64,000 nucleotides of DNA from Atopobiaceae bacterium (GTDB lineage: Bacteria > Actinomycetota > Coriobacteriia > Coriobacteriales > Atopobiaceae), in NCBI GenBank assembly GCA_902834555.1, contig CADFJN010000003.1:62001-126000 (forward strand), given 5' to 3'. This document shows positions 51,462 to 60,269 of the stretch, piece by piece (within the stretch, counting starts at the first letter, position 1; every line of letters begins with the position of its first letter). The position numbers and the translations under genes were made by a program. Below the pieces are notes generated by a model. It was not told the origin of the DNA. It saw nothing but the letters and a program-made list of their open reading frames with translations, and made no database searches.

Positions 51462-52646
51462 ATGTCAGACAACGGCATGAAACTTGACAGTCAGCAGCCA
51501 GCAAACGGCAAGCACACTGCCAGGGTGATTCTCGCGATTCTCGCCCCTGCGCTCATTGCCTTCTGTGTTTGGGCAATGTCCGTCTACGCGCAGGGCGGCG
51601 ACCCGCTTGCCTGGGCAACCGGGTCCGCTGCGTTCCAGACCACGGCAGAAGAGGGTCAGCCCGCCAGCCAGGACGCTGCTGCGTCGCAGGAGGCATCCCA
51701 GACGACCACCGTCACCACGGACGACGTCTACTCCGCGCTCGCGTCGCTCCAGTTTGGCGCCACAGACGTCTCACTCGAGAGGGACGCCGCCCACGTGGTC
51801 CTCTCTGCGGACGGCATCTGGGTTGAGGAGGCCAGCTCCGCTGACGCGCCCGACATGGCGCTCGCCTGCGCCCAGCGCTCGGCCGCCCTTGCCGCCTGGG
51901 CCTCCGAGCAGGGCGTGGGCATCCCAAGCGTCACCTGGATCTGCGAGGACGGCACCGGCGCCGTGCGCATGGCAATAACCATGCCCACGGCCGGCGCCCC
52001 CACCACGGGGGACTTGTCCACGCTCCTCTCGGCAGCAACTGGCTACGGAATCTCTGGCGACGCGTACGCCAAGCTGAACGCAGACAACATCTCCCAGTTT
52101 GCTGGCGCGGTACCGACGCTTCCGGACGGCACGGCCGTCTCGATCGATGCCAACGCCACGTCTGCTGGCGAGAACCTCTCTGCCACGGATGTCGCTGCGC
52201 GTCAGAAAGACGTCAGCTCCGGGTCAGTTGGCGTTACCAGCGCCGGCGCCCCCAATGGCACCGGGGGTTCCTCTTCGTCGGCAACCGGCACGCAATCGGG
52301 AAGCTTGTCCGCGCAGTCCGAGCAGTCCACACAGGACGCCAGGGTCCGCGTAACTGTCACCATCGACGCCCGTGCTGACGGAGGCTCGTCTAGCTCGTAT
52401 ACCGTCTCGCTCGACTCCGGCGCCACGGCATATGATGCCCTGGTGGCAACCGGTGCAGGCGTCAACGCGCGCAGCACGGCCATGGGGGTCTACGTTGCCG
52501 CCATCAACGGGTATGCCGAGAAGGACCAGGGCGGGGAGAGCGGATGGAAGTACGCGGTTAACGGGAGCTACCCCAACTACTCGGCGGGCTCCTACACCCT
52601 CGCGGATGGCGATGCGGTGACGTGGGTCTACGTCACGTCGGCATAG
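51462..52646 (+). CDS. Membrane-anchored DUF4430 domain protein
   Basis: Protein of 394 residues beginning immediately after the previous stop, so translation is coupled. One N-terminal membrane segment (VILAILAPALIAFCVWAMSVYA), then an extracytoplasmic region rich in Ser, Ala and Thr. Residues about 290-394 form a DUF4430 domain (VTVTIDARADGG, SLDSGATAYDALVATG, GESGWKYAVNGSYPNYSAGSY, DAVTWVYV). This domain matches the C-terminal half of transcobalamin and intrinsic factor, which contacts cobalamin. Probably hands ligand from the giant surface protein to the ECF transporter encoded next; that is inference. Confidence 0.85.
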   Translation: MSDNGMKLDSQQPANGKHTARVILAILAPALIAFCVWAMSVYAQGGDPLAWATGSAAFQTTAEEGQPASQDAAASQEASQTTTVTTDDVYSALASLQFGATDVSLERDAAHVVLSADGIWVEEASSADAPDMALACAQRSAALAAWASEQGVGIPSVTWICEDGTGAVRMAITMPTAGAPTTGDLSTLLSAATGYGISGDAYAKLNADNISQFAGAVPTLPDGTAVSIDANATSAGENLSATDVAARQKDVSSGSVGVTSAGAPNGTGGSSSSATGTQSGSLSAQSEQSTQDARVRVTVTIDARADGGSSSSYTVSLDSGATAYDALVATGAGVNARSTAMGVYVAAINGYAEKDQGGESGWKYAVNGSYPNYSAGSYTLADGDAVTWVYVTSA

Positions 52647-52662
52647 CGTCAGAGAATAGAAA

Positions 52663-53556
52663 GTGCGCCATACTCGTCACATGCTGACTATGAGAGAGAC
52701 ACACACCGCCTTCGACACCTGCCATCCAGCTGTGCCGGCGACGTACTTTGCCGCAACCATCCTCATCGCCATCTTCGCGATGCAGCCGGTCTGCGTTGGC
52801 ATTTCGCTGGCCGGTGCGCTTGCGTTCTCGCTTGCCGCGCGCGGATGGCGACGCACGCTCGGCGGCCTTCGCTGGCAGCTTCCCATGGTGGCCCTTGTCG
52901 CCGTGGCTAACCCTCTCTTCTCGGCGTCTGGCTCCACGCTGGTGGCGCAGCTTGGGCCCATGGCCATCTACCAGGAGAGTATCGCCTACGGGGCCTGTGC
53001 CGGGGCGCTTCTCGTCACCGTGGTCCTGTGGTTTGAGGACGCCGCCTGCGTGCTCACACAGGACCGGCTGTTGCAGCTGGGCGCCCGCGCGCTTCCCACG
53101 GTGACGCTCGTGACCTCGATGGCGGCGCAGCTGGTGCCCCAGCTCATGCAGCGTTCGCAGACCGTGCGGGCAGCAACGCTCGCTACCACGGCTGCCGCGC
53201 CGGAAGGCTCTCGTGCCCGTGGCGTGCGCGTGGCGGACCAGCTCATGAGCTGGTCGATGGAGGACTCCATCGAGCGCTCCGACGCCATGCGCGCACGCGG
53301 CTGGGGCGCCACGGACCGCCGCAGCTGCTACCTGCCGGATTCCTTCCGGAATTCTGACGCGTTTGCGCTTGCGGGAATCGCGCTGCTTGCCGCCGCCAGC
53401 GCATTTCTCGTCTATGTGGCCTGCTCTCAGTGGCACTTTTATCCCACTATGCCCCGTCTGGTTGCCTGGTGGGGCTACGTGCCGTACGTCGCGCTCGCGC
53501 TTCTGCCCACGGCGCTTGACCTGGGGCAACGCTTGCGATGGGGGAGGATTGCATGA
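52663..53556 (+). CDS. ecfT: ECF transporter T component (EcfT)
   Basis: Integral membrane coupling subunit of about 297 residues, with hydrophobic segments and the cytoplasmic coupling helices typical of EcfT: SMEDSIERSDAMRARGWG contains the ARG motif that contacts the ATPases. Start uncertain: GTG 52663, ATG 52681 and ATG 52690 are all possible and none has a strong binding site. Overlaps the ATPase gene by ATGA. Part of a vitamin-type importer with the adjacent ATPase and the S component at 55620. Confidence 0.9.
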   Translation: MRHTRHMLTMRETHTAFDTCHPAVPATYFAATILIAIFAMQPVCVGISLAGALAFSLAARGWRRTLGGLRWQLPMVALVAVANPLFSASGSTLVAQLGPMAIYQESIAYGACAGALLVTVVLWFEDAACVLTQDRLLQLGARALPTVTLVTSMAAQLVPQLMQRSQTVRAATLATTAAAPEGSRARGVRVADQLMSWSMEDSIERSDAMRARGWGATDRRSCYLPDSFRNSDAFALAGIALLAAASAFLVYVACSQWHFYPTMPRLVAWWGYVPYVALALLPTALDLGQRLRWGRIA

Positions 53557-54980
53557 ACGCGCTCGAGTTTGTGGACGTGAGCTTCTCCTACCCCGCAACA
53601 GACACCGAGCCCAATCCCGCGCCAGTCTTGGAGCAGGTTACGCTCGCCGTGCCCGAGGGAGCGTTTGCGCTGCTCACAGGTAGCACCGGCTCTGGTAAGT
53701 CGACGCTTCTGCGTCTGGCCAAGCCGGAGGTCTCGCCAACGGGCACGCTCGTCGGCCACGTGCTCGCGTTTGGCAAGGAGGTACGCGAACTCTCGCCGGT
53801 CGAGTCCGCCCAGACCGTGGGGCTCGTCTTCCAGAGTCCTGACAGCCAAATTGTGTGCGACACCGTGTGGCACGAGATGGCGTTTGGCCTGGAAAACCTT
53901 GGGACGCCGGTGCCCGAGATGCGTCGCCGCGTTGCCGAGACCTGCATGTTCTTTGGCATGGAGTCCTGGTTTCGCCGCCAGACGGCAAGCCTCTCCGGCG
54001 GCCAGCGCCAGATGCTCGCGCTTGCCGCAACGCTTGCCATGCGGCCGCGTCTGCTGCTTCTGGACGAGCCCACCTCGATGCTCGATCCGGTAGCCGAGAA
54101 GGACTTTCTGGCCATGCTCTTCCGCGCAAACCGCGAGCTTGGGGTCACCGTTGTGGTGGCAACGCATGCGCCGGAACCCATGCGCGACGTGGCTACCTGC
54201 GCCTTTCGTGTGGAGGATGGCCGCGTGCGCGAGCTCTCGCTCGACGATGCCGTTGACGCCTGCGCCTTTAGACCGGCGGCCGCGGCTCGTCCAGCCGGCA
54301 AGCCCGCTGCCAGTAACTCGAAACCCGCACTCTCACTGCGCGACACGTGGTTTCGCTACGAGCGCAAGTCTGACTGGGTTCTGCGCGGGCTTGACCTCGC
54401 GGCACCCCAGGGCGAGGTTACGGCAATCGTCGGCGGCAACGGCTCGGGCAAGACGACCCTCTTGCAGCTGGCGTGCGGCGTTCTTGCACCGCAACGTGGG
54501 CGTCTTTCTCGCCCCCATGCGGCGTCGCAGGCGTACCTGCCGCAGAGCCCGCGCGCAATCCTCTCGGCGCAGACCGTGCGCGATGAGCTCATGCTCTGGT
54601 CAAAGGGTGCGGGCTACGGCAATGTCGAGGTCACGGCCATGATGGAGCGCCTGGGGCTCACGGACGTGGCGGCGAGAAACCCGCTTGACCTCTCCGGAGG
54701 CCAACAGCAGCTTGTGGCGTTTGCAAAGCTGCTGCTCACGCGGCCGGACCTTCTCATCCTGGACGAGCCCACCAAGGGGCTCGACGCTGCGGCTCGCACC
54801 AAGCTTGCACGCCTCGTGCAGGAGCTGCGTCAGGAGGGGAGGAGCGTCCTTCTCGCCACGCACGACCTCGCGTTTGTCTCTGCCGTGGCAGACTCGGTCT
54901 CGCTCCTCTTTGACGGGGCCGTCACATGCACAGAAGGACCCGACGAGTTCCTCGCCGGGTCCTGGCTCTACCACGCGTGA
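53553..54980 (+). CDS. ECF transporter ATPase with two ABC domains (EcfA-EcfA' fusion)
   Basis: Protein of 475 residues; the ATG overlaps the ecfT stop and follows GGGGGAGG. First ABC domain: GSTGSGKSTLL, LSGGQRQMLALAATLA, LLLLDEPTSMLDP. Second domain from about 255: VGGNGSGKTTLLQL, LSGGQQQLVAFAKLLL, LILDEPTKGLDA. Most Firmicutes encode these as separate ecfA1 and ecfA2; fusions are common in actinobacteria. Powers uptake through EcfT and an S component. Confidence 0.93.
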   Translation: MNALEFVDVSFSYPATDTEPNPAPVLEQVTLAVPEGAFALLTGSTGSGKSTLLRLAKPEVSPTGTLVGHVLAFGKEVRELSPVESAQTVGLVFQSPDSQIVCDTVWHEMAFGLENLGTPVPEMRRRVAETCMFFGMESWFRRQTASLSGGQRQMLALAATLAMRPRLLLLDEPTSMLDPVAEKDFLAMLFRANRELGVTVVVATHAPEPMRDVATCAFRVEDGRVRELSLDDAVDACAFRPAAAARPAGKPAASNSKPALSLRDTWFRYERKSDWVLRGLDLAAPQGEVTAIVGGNGSGKTTLLQLACGVLAPQRGRLSRPHAASQAYLPQSPRAILSAQTVRDELMLWSKGAGYGNVEVTAMMERLGLTDVAARNPLDLSGGQQQLVAFAKLLLTRPDLLILDEPTKGLDAAARTKLARLVQELRQEGRSVLLATHDLAFVSAVADSVSLLFDGAVTCTEGPDEFLAGSWLYHA

Positions 54981-54986
54981 GTTGTG

Positions 54987-55015
54987 GCGCGCGACGCTGC
55001 GTGAGTGTCGCGCCG
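54987..55015. terminator. Terminator hairpin after ECF ATPase gene
   Basis: GGCGCG and CGCGCC arms around a GCTGCGTGAGT-type loop, in the 57-bp gap between convergent genes. Moderate support. Confidence 0.5.
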
Positions 55016-55037
55016 TCAGCGCACCGTCGGCTGCTGG

Positions 55038-55478
55038 CTAGAAGGTGAGGAACGGCTCCTCCATGCCCTCTTCCTCGAGGTCGTCCTCCGAGAGGTCGTC
55101 AAGCTCCTCCATGTCCTCGAGCTCGATCTCGTCGCCGTCATCCCCGCCCCAGCCGTACGCGCTGGCAGCAAGCTCGTCCACGCTCGTGTCGGGAAGCGCG
55201 CTGGTCACCGAGCACAGGCCGTCGATGGCGGGCACGATCTTCTGCCACTGGGTGATCACCGGGTCCTGCGGCACGCCCTCCAGCTCCACCAGGGAGTCGA
55301 GGTAGATCTCGCTTGCGCCCTCAAGCAGGTCGGACTCCGCGCGTACGCTCGCGAACTTTGACGCGAACTTCTCGAGGGCCTCGTCTGCCGAGTCCGCCTC
55401 AACCACGCACGGCATGAGGCAGTAGTTGTTTGCCTGGTCCTTGTCATCGTTGTAGCTAAAGTTTCCAACGTAGAGCAT
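55038..55478 (-). CDS. Hypothetical acidic protein
   Basis: Protein of 146 residues; the ATG follows GGAGGAGG. N-terminus MLYVGNFSYNDDKD and an alanine/glutamate-rich helix (EADSADEALEKFASKFA), then a strongly acidic end (EIELEDMEELDDLSEDDLEEE). No membrane segment. It lies antisense between the ECF T/A genes and the S component gene and is well conserved-looking, but I do not recognise a family. Confidence 0.72.
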   Translation of the reverse strand: MLYVGNFSYNDDKDQANNYCLMPCVVEADSADEALEKFASKFASVRAESDLLEGASEIYLDSLVELEGVPQDPVITQWQKIVPAIDGLCSVTSALPDTSVDELAASAYGWGGDDGDEIELEDMEELDDLSEDDLEEEGMEEPFLTF

Positions 55479-55619
55479 GGGGCCTCCTCCGGTCGATGGG
55501 TGCGGCACATGCCCATCTTAGGCAATTCTGCGCAGCTTGGTGGCTGTTTCCCGCAAGCGGGCGGTCGTTGTGTCATAGAGTGTTGCATGCGGGACTGCGG
55601 TCGGCGGAAAGCGAGGATC

Positions 55620-56327
55620 ATGACAGCGAGTACCACAGGCACTGCGCAAAGGCGCGTCTTTGCCGCCCTCGAGGTGCCGTCAATCCTCGCCGTTCCAGCG
55701 GTGCTCGGGGCATGCGCGGTGAACGGCGTGCAGGCGGCTGCCGGCCTCACGCTTCTGGTGGTGGTTCTCTGCGTGGGACTTTTCCTTGCCAGCTACGAGG
55801 CGTCGCGTCCTGCGCTTAGGCAGGTCATGCCCACCGCCACGCTCGCGGGACTGGCGGCGGCCGGGCGCATCCTCTTTGCGCCCATCCCCGACGTCAAGCC
55901 CGTCTCGGCCATCGCCATTGTCGCCGGGGCAACGCTTGGCCGGCGCGAGGGCTTCATGGTTGGGGCGCTAGCGGCGCTGGTCTCGAACTTCTTCTTTGGG
56001 CAAGGCGTGTGGACGCCCTGGCAGATGTATGCGTGGGGACTCGTGGGCTACCTTGGGGGAGTGCTGGGGGAGCATGGCCTCCTCGAGCGTCGCGGCGCGC
56101 TGTACGTGTACGGGTTTCTCTCGGCGCTCATGTACGGGGCGATTCTCAACGGTTGGTACGTGATTGGCTACGTTGAGCCCATCACCTGGCCGGCCGTGAT
56201 CACGGCCTATGCGGCGGGCCTGCCGTGGGACTGCCTGCACGGCGCGGCAACGGTGGGCTTTCTTGCGGCGATCTGGGTGCCGTGGGGTGCGCGCATCCGA
56301 CACGCCGTCGCCAAGTACGGACTGTAG
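55620..56327 (+). CDS. ECF transporter S component (cobalamin/CblT-like candidate)
   Basis: Membrane protein of 235 residues with about six segments. The motif PIPDVKPVSAIAIVAGATLG followed by FMVGALAALVSNFFFGQG and WTPWQMYAWGLVGYLGG is typical of ECF S components; this subgroup resembles those predicted for B12-related compounds. Start at ATG 55620 (GAGG close by); ATG 55587 is possible. With EcfT and EcfA upstream it completes an importer. Substrate assignment is inferred from neighbouring DUF4430 proteins. Confidence 0.85.
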   Translation: MTASTTGTAQRRVFAALEVPSILAVPAVLGACAVNGVQAAAGLTLLVVVLCVGLFLASYEASRPALRQVMPTATLAGLAAAGRILFAPIPDVKPVSAIAIVAGATLGRREGFMVGALAALVSNFFFGQGVWTPWQMYAWGLVGYLGGVLGEHGLLERRGALYVYGFLSALMYGAILNGWYVIGYVEPITWPAVITAYAAGLPWDCLHGAATVGFLAAIWVPWGARIRHAVAKYGL

Positions 56328-56349
56328 CGAGTGGCTTGTCGCGAGGCTC

Positions 56350-56527
56350 GCCGATACAAGTTTGGGCGGCGAATGTGTATCTGCTCGCCACACGTTCGGA
56401 CACGAAGCTGTATCCCGCGCAGGTCGATACACATTCGGACCCTGAATGTGTATCTGCTCGCCACACGTTCGCACCCGAAGCTGTATCCCGCGCTGGTCGA
56501 TACAAGTTCGCACGCCGAATGTGTAGC
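56350..56527. repeat. 73-bp tandem repeat, about 2.4 copies
   Basis: Units start at 56371, 56444 and 56517 with GAATGTGTA; a partial end of another unit precedes the first. Each contains CTGCTCGCCACACGTTCG and CTGTATCCCGCGC. Unit junctions form the palindrome GATACACATTC-7 nt-GAATGTGTATC. Copies differ at a few bases. Confidence 0.88.
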
Positions 56528-56565
56528 AGCCGGGCGCAGCCGGGCGCAGCCGGGCGCCGCCGGGC
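56525..56565. repeat. Short tandem repeat GCAGCCGGGC
   Basis: A 10-bp unit repeated about three and a half times with one variant (GCCGCCGGGC), directly after the 73-bp repeats. Confidence 0.75.
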
Positions 56566-56627
56566 CCCCAAATGTGAAGAAACCCGGACTTCCACCCCGT
56601 CCCGCGCCACCCCGCACCCGCTCACCC

Positions 56628-56655
56628 TTGCGTCGCAGCCGCCAGAGAGTAGAAT
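56628..56655 (+). promoter_or_regulatory. Promoter of the YebC gene
   Basis: TTGCGT (-35 like, 56628-56633) and TAGAAT (56650-56655) spaced 16 bp, about 145 bp upstream of the ATG. Confidence 0.4.
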
Positions 56656-56799
56656 TTCTTAGGTTACATGGGTATCGACCGCGTCCGCAGCCCCCACGGC
56701 CGCCAGAGGGCGGCATCCGGCCGCGCACAGTCGCACCCGCATCAAGTACAAGCGCGGACCTCGCAGCCAGGCTCGCGCGCGGTGTGGATAGGAGACTCA

Positions 56800-57603
56800 A
56801 TGTCCGGACACTCTAAGTGGGCTACCACCAAGCACAAGAAGGCGGCCATCGACGCCAAGCGCTCGTCGCTCTTCTCCAAGCTCTCGCGCAACATTACCGT
56901 TGCCGCCAAGATCGGTGGCGACCCCAACCCGGACAACAACGCCACCCTCGCCGCTGCCGTCCAGCGCGCCCGCATGGTCTCTATGCCCAACGCCAAGATC
57001 AAGGCGGCCATCGACAAGGCCTTTGGCGCCGGCGCGGACGCAGCCGTCTACGAGGAGATCACCTACGAAGGCTACGGCCCCGCGGGCGTCGCCGTCTACG
57101 TTGACTGCCTGACCGACAACAAGAACCGCACCGCCGCAGACGTCCGCTCCGCCTTCACGCACGCTGGCGGCAACCTGGGCACCACCGGCTCCGTCGCGTT
57201 CCAGTTCGAGCGCAAGGGCTCCATCGCCGTCGAGAAGGTCATCCACAGCGACGAGAAGAAGGTCCCCGATCGCGAGAACGCCGTGGACGAGGACGAGTTC
57301 ATGCTCGCCGTGGCCGACGCTGGCGGCGAGGACTACGAGGACGCCGGCGACGAGTGGATCGTTTACACCGCCTACGACAAGATGCAGGACGTCCAGAAGG
57401 CGCTCGAGGCCCAGGGCATCGAGGTCAAGGGCTCCGAGCTCACGATGGTGCCCACCACCCCCACCGACGTCTCGGTCAACGACGCCAAGAAGGTCCAGCG
57501 CCTCATCGACCGCCTGGACGAGCTTGAGGACGTCCAGAACGTCTACAGCACCATGAACGTCACAGACGAAATCGCCGAGGCCCTCGCGGAAGACGAGGAC
57601 TAG
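56800..57603 (+). CDS. YebC/PmpR family protein
   Basis: Protein of 267 residues, slightly longer than the usual 240-250. Start ATG after ATAGGAGACTC. N-terminus MSGHSKWATTKHKKAAIDAKR is nearly invariant in the family; GGNLGTTGSVAFQFERKG is the other signature. Family members regulate transcription or help translate proline runs. Slight extension comes from an acidic insert (YEDAGDEW) and the tail. Confidence 0.95.
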   Translation: MSGHSKWATTKHKKAAIDAKRSSLFSKLSRNITVAAKIGGDPNPDNNATLAAAVQRARMVSMPNAKIKAAIDKAFGAGADAAVYEEITYEGYGPAGVAVYVDCLTDNKNRTAADVRSAFTHAGGNLGTTGSVAFQFERKGSIAVEKVIHSDEKKVPDRENAVDEDEFMLAVADAGGEDYEDAGDEWIVYTAYDKMQDVQKALEAQGIEVKGSELTMVPTTPTDVSVNDAKKVQRLIDRLDELEDVQNVYSTMNVTDEIAEALAEDED

Positions 57604-57612
57604 CGCACGCTA

Positions 57613-57643
57613 CGGCGCCGGCGGCCCAATGGTCCCGGCGCCG
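57613..57643 (+). terminator. Terminator of the YebC gene
   Basis: Perfect 9-bp arms CGGCGCCGG and CCGGCGCCG followed by CTCTCTTCTC. Separates the YebC gene from the exopolysaccharide locus. Confidence 0.75.
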
Positions 57644-57737
57644 CTCTCTTCTCGGCACCCGGGCGCGCCCAGGCGTCCCAGCCAGTCAGCGCGTCCCAGT
57701 CAGTCCAACCCCAAACTCCCGTACAAGGGAAAGGTCT

Positions 57738-58397
57738 ATGACTCTCCTCGAACTCCTCCATTTGCTGCGCAAGCACCTCAGGCTTGTCATCCTGCTACCC
57801 ATAGCCTGCGCAGTGGTCACCGGCGTGTACGCCTTTTTCCTCCCCAACCAGTACACGGCCAGCACCTCGATGTACGTCCTCTCCAAGTCCACGGCAGCAG
57901 ACGGCACCACAGCGGTCACCCAAGGCGACCTCTCTGCCTCTCAGATGCTCACCAACGACGTGGCAACCCTCATCAAGTCGGACCGCGTTAAGGGCGACGT
58001 GGCAAAGCAGCTGGGGCTCGACAACCTCAACGGCTACAGCATCGACGTCACCAGCTCCACCACCACGCGCGTGATTGACCTCACCGTCACCGGCACGGAC
58101 CCCAACGTTTCCGCCCAGGTGGCAAACGCCCTGGTGACGGACGTCTCGGAGGTTGCCGCGCAGGTCATGAACGTGCAGTCCGTCAACGTGATCGACTCCG
58201 CCGTTGCGCCCACCACGCCCTCTGGCCCCAAGCGCGCGCTGTACATGGCAGTGGCGTTTCTCGCGGGGCTCTTTGTCGCAATCGTGATCGTGGTTGTGGC
58301 AGACATGGCGGACACGCGCGTGAGAAACAGCAAGGACGCCGAGGAGATCGCCGACCTGCCTGTTGTGGGGCACTTCCCCAAGGTCGAAGGGATGTAA
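57738..58397 (+). CDS. Wzz/YveK-type chain-length determinant and BY-kinase modulator
   Basis: Protein of 219 residues with membrane segments near residues 16-34 and 172-193, typical of Gram-positive CapA/YveK/Wzd proteins. The family activates the cognate BY-kinase and controls polysaccharide chain length. Ends in a short cytoplasmic tail (DMADTRVRNSKDAEEIADLPVVGHFP) that contacts the kinase. Four bases before the kinase gene; first gene of the EPS locus. Confidence 0.9.
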   Translation: MTLLELLHLLRKHLRLVILLPIACAVVTGVYAFFLPNQYTASTSMYVLSKSTAADGTTAVTQGDLSASQMLTNDVATLIKSDRVKGDVAKQLGLDNLNGYSIDVTSSTTTRVIDLTVTGTDPNVSAQVANALVTDVSEVAAQVMNVQSVNVIDSAVAPTTPSGPKRALYMAVAFLAGLFVAIVIVVVADMADTRVRNSKDAEEIADLPVVGHFPKVEGM

Positions 58398-58401
58398 GCA
58401 G

Positions 58402-59460
58402 ATGCCTAGGAGAAACCAGCGAGCCGAGGAGCAGGGCCAGGCGGTTGCAAACGCCGCGCAGACCCTCTTTGCCAACATTCGCTTCATGAGCGTTGACAAC
58501 CCCGTCCACGTCCTTGCCGTTACGTCTTCCGTCCCCAACGAGGGCAAGACCTTCGTCTCTATGAACCTTGCCTCCGCCATCGCGGCATCCGGCGCCTCCA
58601 CGCTCCTCGTCGAGTGCGACATGCGCCGTCGCAGCATGGCGGCCCGCATTGGCGTGCATGCGCAGTACGGCATCTACTCCGTGATGACCGGCCAGGTCTC
58701 GCTGGAGCAGGCGGCCGTGCGCACGCCCACCAAGAACCTCTACTTCCTGGATGCCGAGCCGCACATTCCCAACCCCTCGAACATCCTCAACTCGCACCAC
58801 TTCCAGAGCTTCCTTGACAATGCCCGCAGCCGCTTTGACTACGTGCTCTTTGACACGCCGCCGGTAACCACCTTCGTGGACGCGGCCGTCCTGGGCACCA
58901 AGGTTGACGCCGTGCTGCTGGTTGCGCGCGAGAACTTCGTCAAGCGAGCAGAGCTTCAGCAGGCCGTGGACCAGCTTCGCGCCTCCAACTGCAACCTGGC
59001 TGGCGTCGTGATGAACGGCTGCGACTTTGGCAAGGGCAACAGCTACTACTCGTACTACTACGAGAATGGCGAGGGTGGCCGCCGCAACCGCGCGGAGGAG
59101 GAGTCGAGCGCTCCCAAGTTCGTGCCGGCCAAGCCGCAGCAGGCGCCCGCAAAGCCAGCCAGCAGCATGCACAAGGGTGGCGCCGCCTCGCAGCAGCCTG
59201 TCCCGGCTGGCCCGCCCCCGCGCAGGAGCCAGGCGCAGCGCACGGCTCAGCCCGCACAGCCGCAGGCTCGTGCAGCCCAGCCCCAGGTGGTAACCGCGCA
59301 GCGTCCCGTCCAGCAGCCGCAGGTGACAACGCAGCCGCAGTCCCAGCGCACTCACGTGGCTGGCCCCGGCGACACAGCCATGTACCAGCGCCTGGCCGAG
59401 CAGTCCCGCGTCGCGCGCGCCGGTCGCAGCTATCCCCGCTACGACGACGAGGACTACTAG
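58402..59460 (+). CDS. Bacterial tyrosine kinase (CpsD/CapB/YwqD family)
   Basis: Cytoplasmic BY-kinase of 352 residues. Walker A SSVPNEGKT (42-50), Walker A' LLVECDMRRRS (68-78), Walker B YVLFDTPP (147-154). A tyrosine cluster SYYSYYYE (214-221) is the likely autophosphorylation site. After it comes an unusually long C-terminal extension of about 130 residues rich in Pro, Gln and Ala, ending in another Tyr-rich motif (RSYPRYDDEDY). Most family members end shortly after one tyrosine cluster. Controls EPS assembly together with the phosphatase gene that follows. Confidence 0.92.
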   Translation: MPRRNQRAEEQGQAVANAAQTLFANIRFMSVDNPVHVLAVTSSVPNEGKTFVSMNLASAIAASGASTLLVECDMRRRSMAARIGVHAQYGIYSVMTGQVSLEQAAVRTPTKNLYFLDAEPHIPNPSNILNSHHFQSFLDNARSRFDYVLFDTPPVTTFVDAAVLGTKVDAVLLVARENFVKRAELQQAVDQLRASNCNLAGVVMNGCDFGKGNSYYSYYYENGEGGRRNRAEEESSAPKFVPAKPQQAPAKPASSMHKGGAASQQPVPAGPPPRRSQAQRTAQPAQPQARAAQPQVVTAQRPVQQPQVTTQPQSQRTHVAGPGDTAMYQRLAEQSRVARAGRSYPRYDDEDY

Positions 59461-59482
59461 CAAAGGGTAGGGAAGCGCCATC

Positions 59483-60124
59483 GTGCACGACATCCACTGC
59501 CACATACTTCCCGGCGTAGACGACGGCTCCTCCTCCATGGAGGAGTCGCTTGCTATGCTCAAGTCCGCGCGTGCCGCCGGCGTGACGGAGATAACCTGCA
59601 CGCCGCACTGCCGCGACCCCTACTTTGACTACGACGCCATGTGGCAGGCCTTCTACCAGCTGCAGGACGCGGCGGGAGACTTCCCCCTCCACATGGGCTT
59701 CGAGGTGAACCACCACAAGCTCATGGACCTTGGCATGGACTGGGCGCGGGTGCTTGGCTGCTACGGCACGGCAGACTTCCTGCTGGAACTCTCGGTAAAC
59801 GCGTCGCCCTCGCGCTTTGTGGAGTACGAGAGGACCATCTTCGAGCTTCAGGGGATGGGCTACAACGTGATCATTGCGCACCCGGAACGCTACGTGGCGG
59901 TGCAGCGTGACGTTGGCCTGGCCCGCGAGCTGGTGGACATGGGCTGCAGGCTGCAGGCGTCCGCGGACTTCATTGCAGGAGGGCGACTGGGTGCCGAGAA
60001 GCGCCCGGCAATAGAGCTCTTGAAGCAGGGACTCTACACTTTCATTGCAAGCGATGCGCATTGCGTGAAGCACTACCAGCACCTTGCCAAGGCGCTGAGA
60101 AAGTACGGCGAGTACCTCGCATAG
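59483..60124 (+). CDS. CpsB/YwqE-type protein-tyrosine phosphatase (PHP domain)
   Basis: Metal-dependent phosphatase of 213 residues. GTG start. PHP signature HDIHCHILPGVDDGS and TCTPHCRDPY give the metal-binding histidines; IIAHPERY and ASDAHCVKH complete the site. Dephosphorylates the BY-kinase encoded just upstream, cycling capsule or EPS export. Lacks any fused domain. Confidence 0.93.
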   Translation: MHDIHCHILPGVDDGSSSMEESLAMLKSARAAGVTEITCTPHCRDPYFDYDAMWQAFYQLQDAAGDFPLHMGFEVNHHKLMDLGMDWARVLGCYGTADFLLELSVNASPSRFVEYERTIFELQGMGYNVIIAHPERYVAVQRDVGLARELVDMGCRLQASADFIAGGRLGAEKRPAIELLKQGLYTFIASDAHCVKHYQHLAKALRKYGEYLA

Positions 60125-60269
60125 AGCGGGTGTGGCATGACGGCAGCGGCCGGAATCCGAGCTGGAAGTGTAAGCCTACTGCAAGCATTCAGCATACTGG
60201 TGTGATGATTGTGATGTGAAAGACCGAATGCCTTCAACACTGGTTTGAAATGCAGCCAAAGCATAGAAT

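Larger units (their letters stand above)
56328..56799. other. Gene-free region with tandem repeats upstream of the YebC gene
   Basis: This 472-bp region begins with the 73-bp tandem repeat (56350-56527), continues into a short CGGGCGCAGC-type microrepeat (56525-56565), then GC-rich sequence, a promoter near 56628-56655 and the YebC leader. No convincing open reading frame. Confidence 0.55.
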
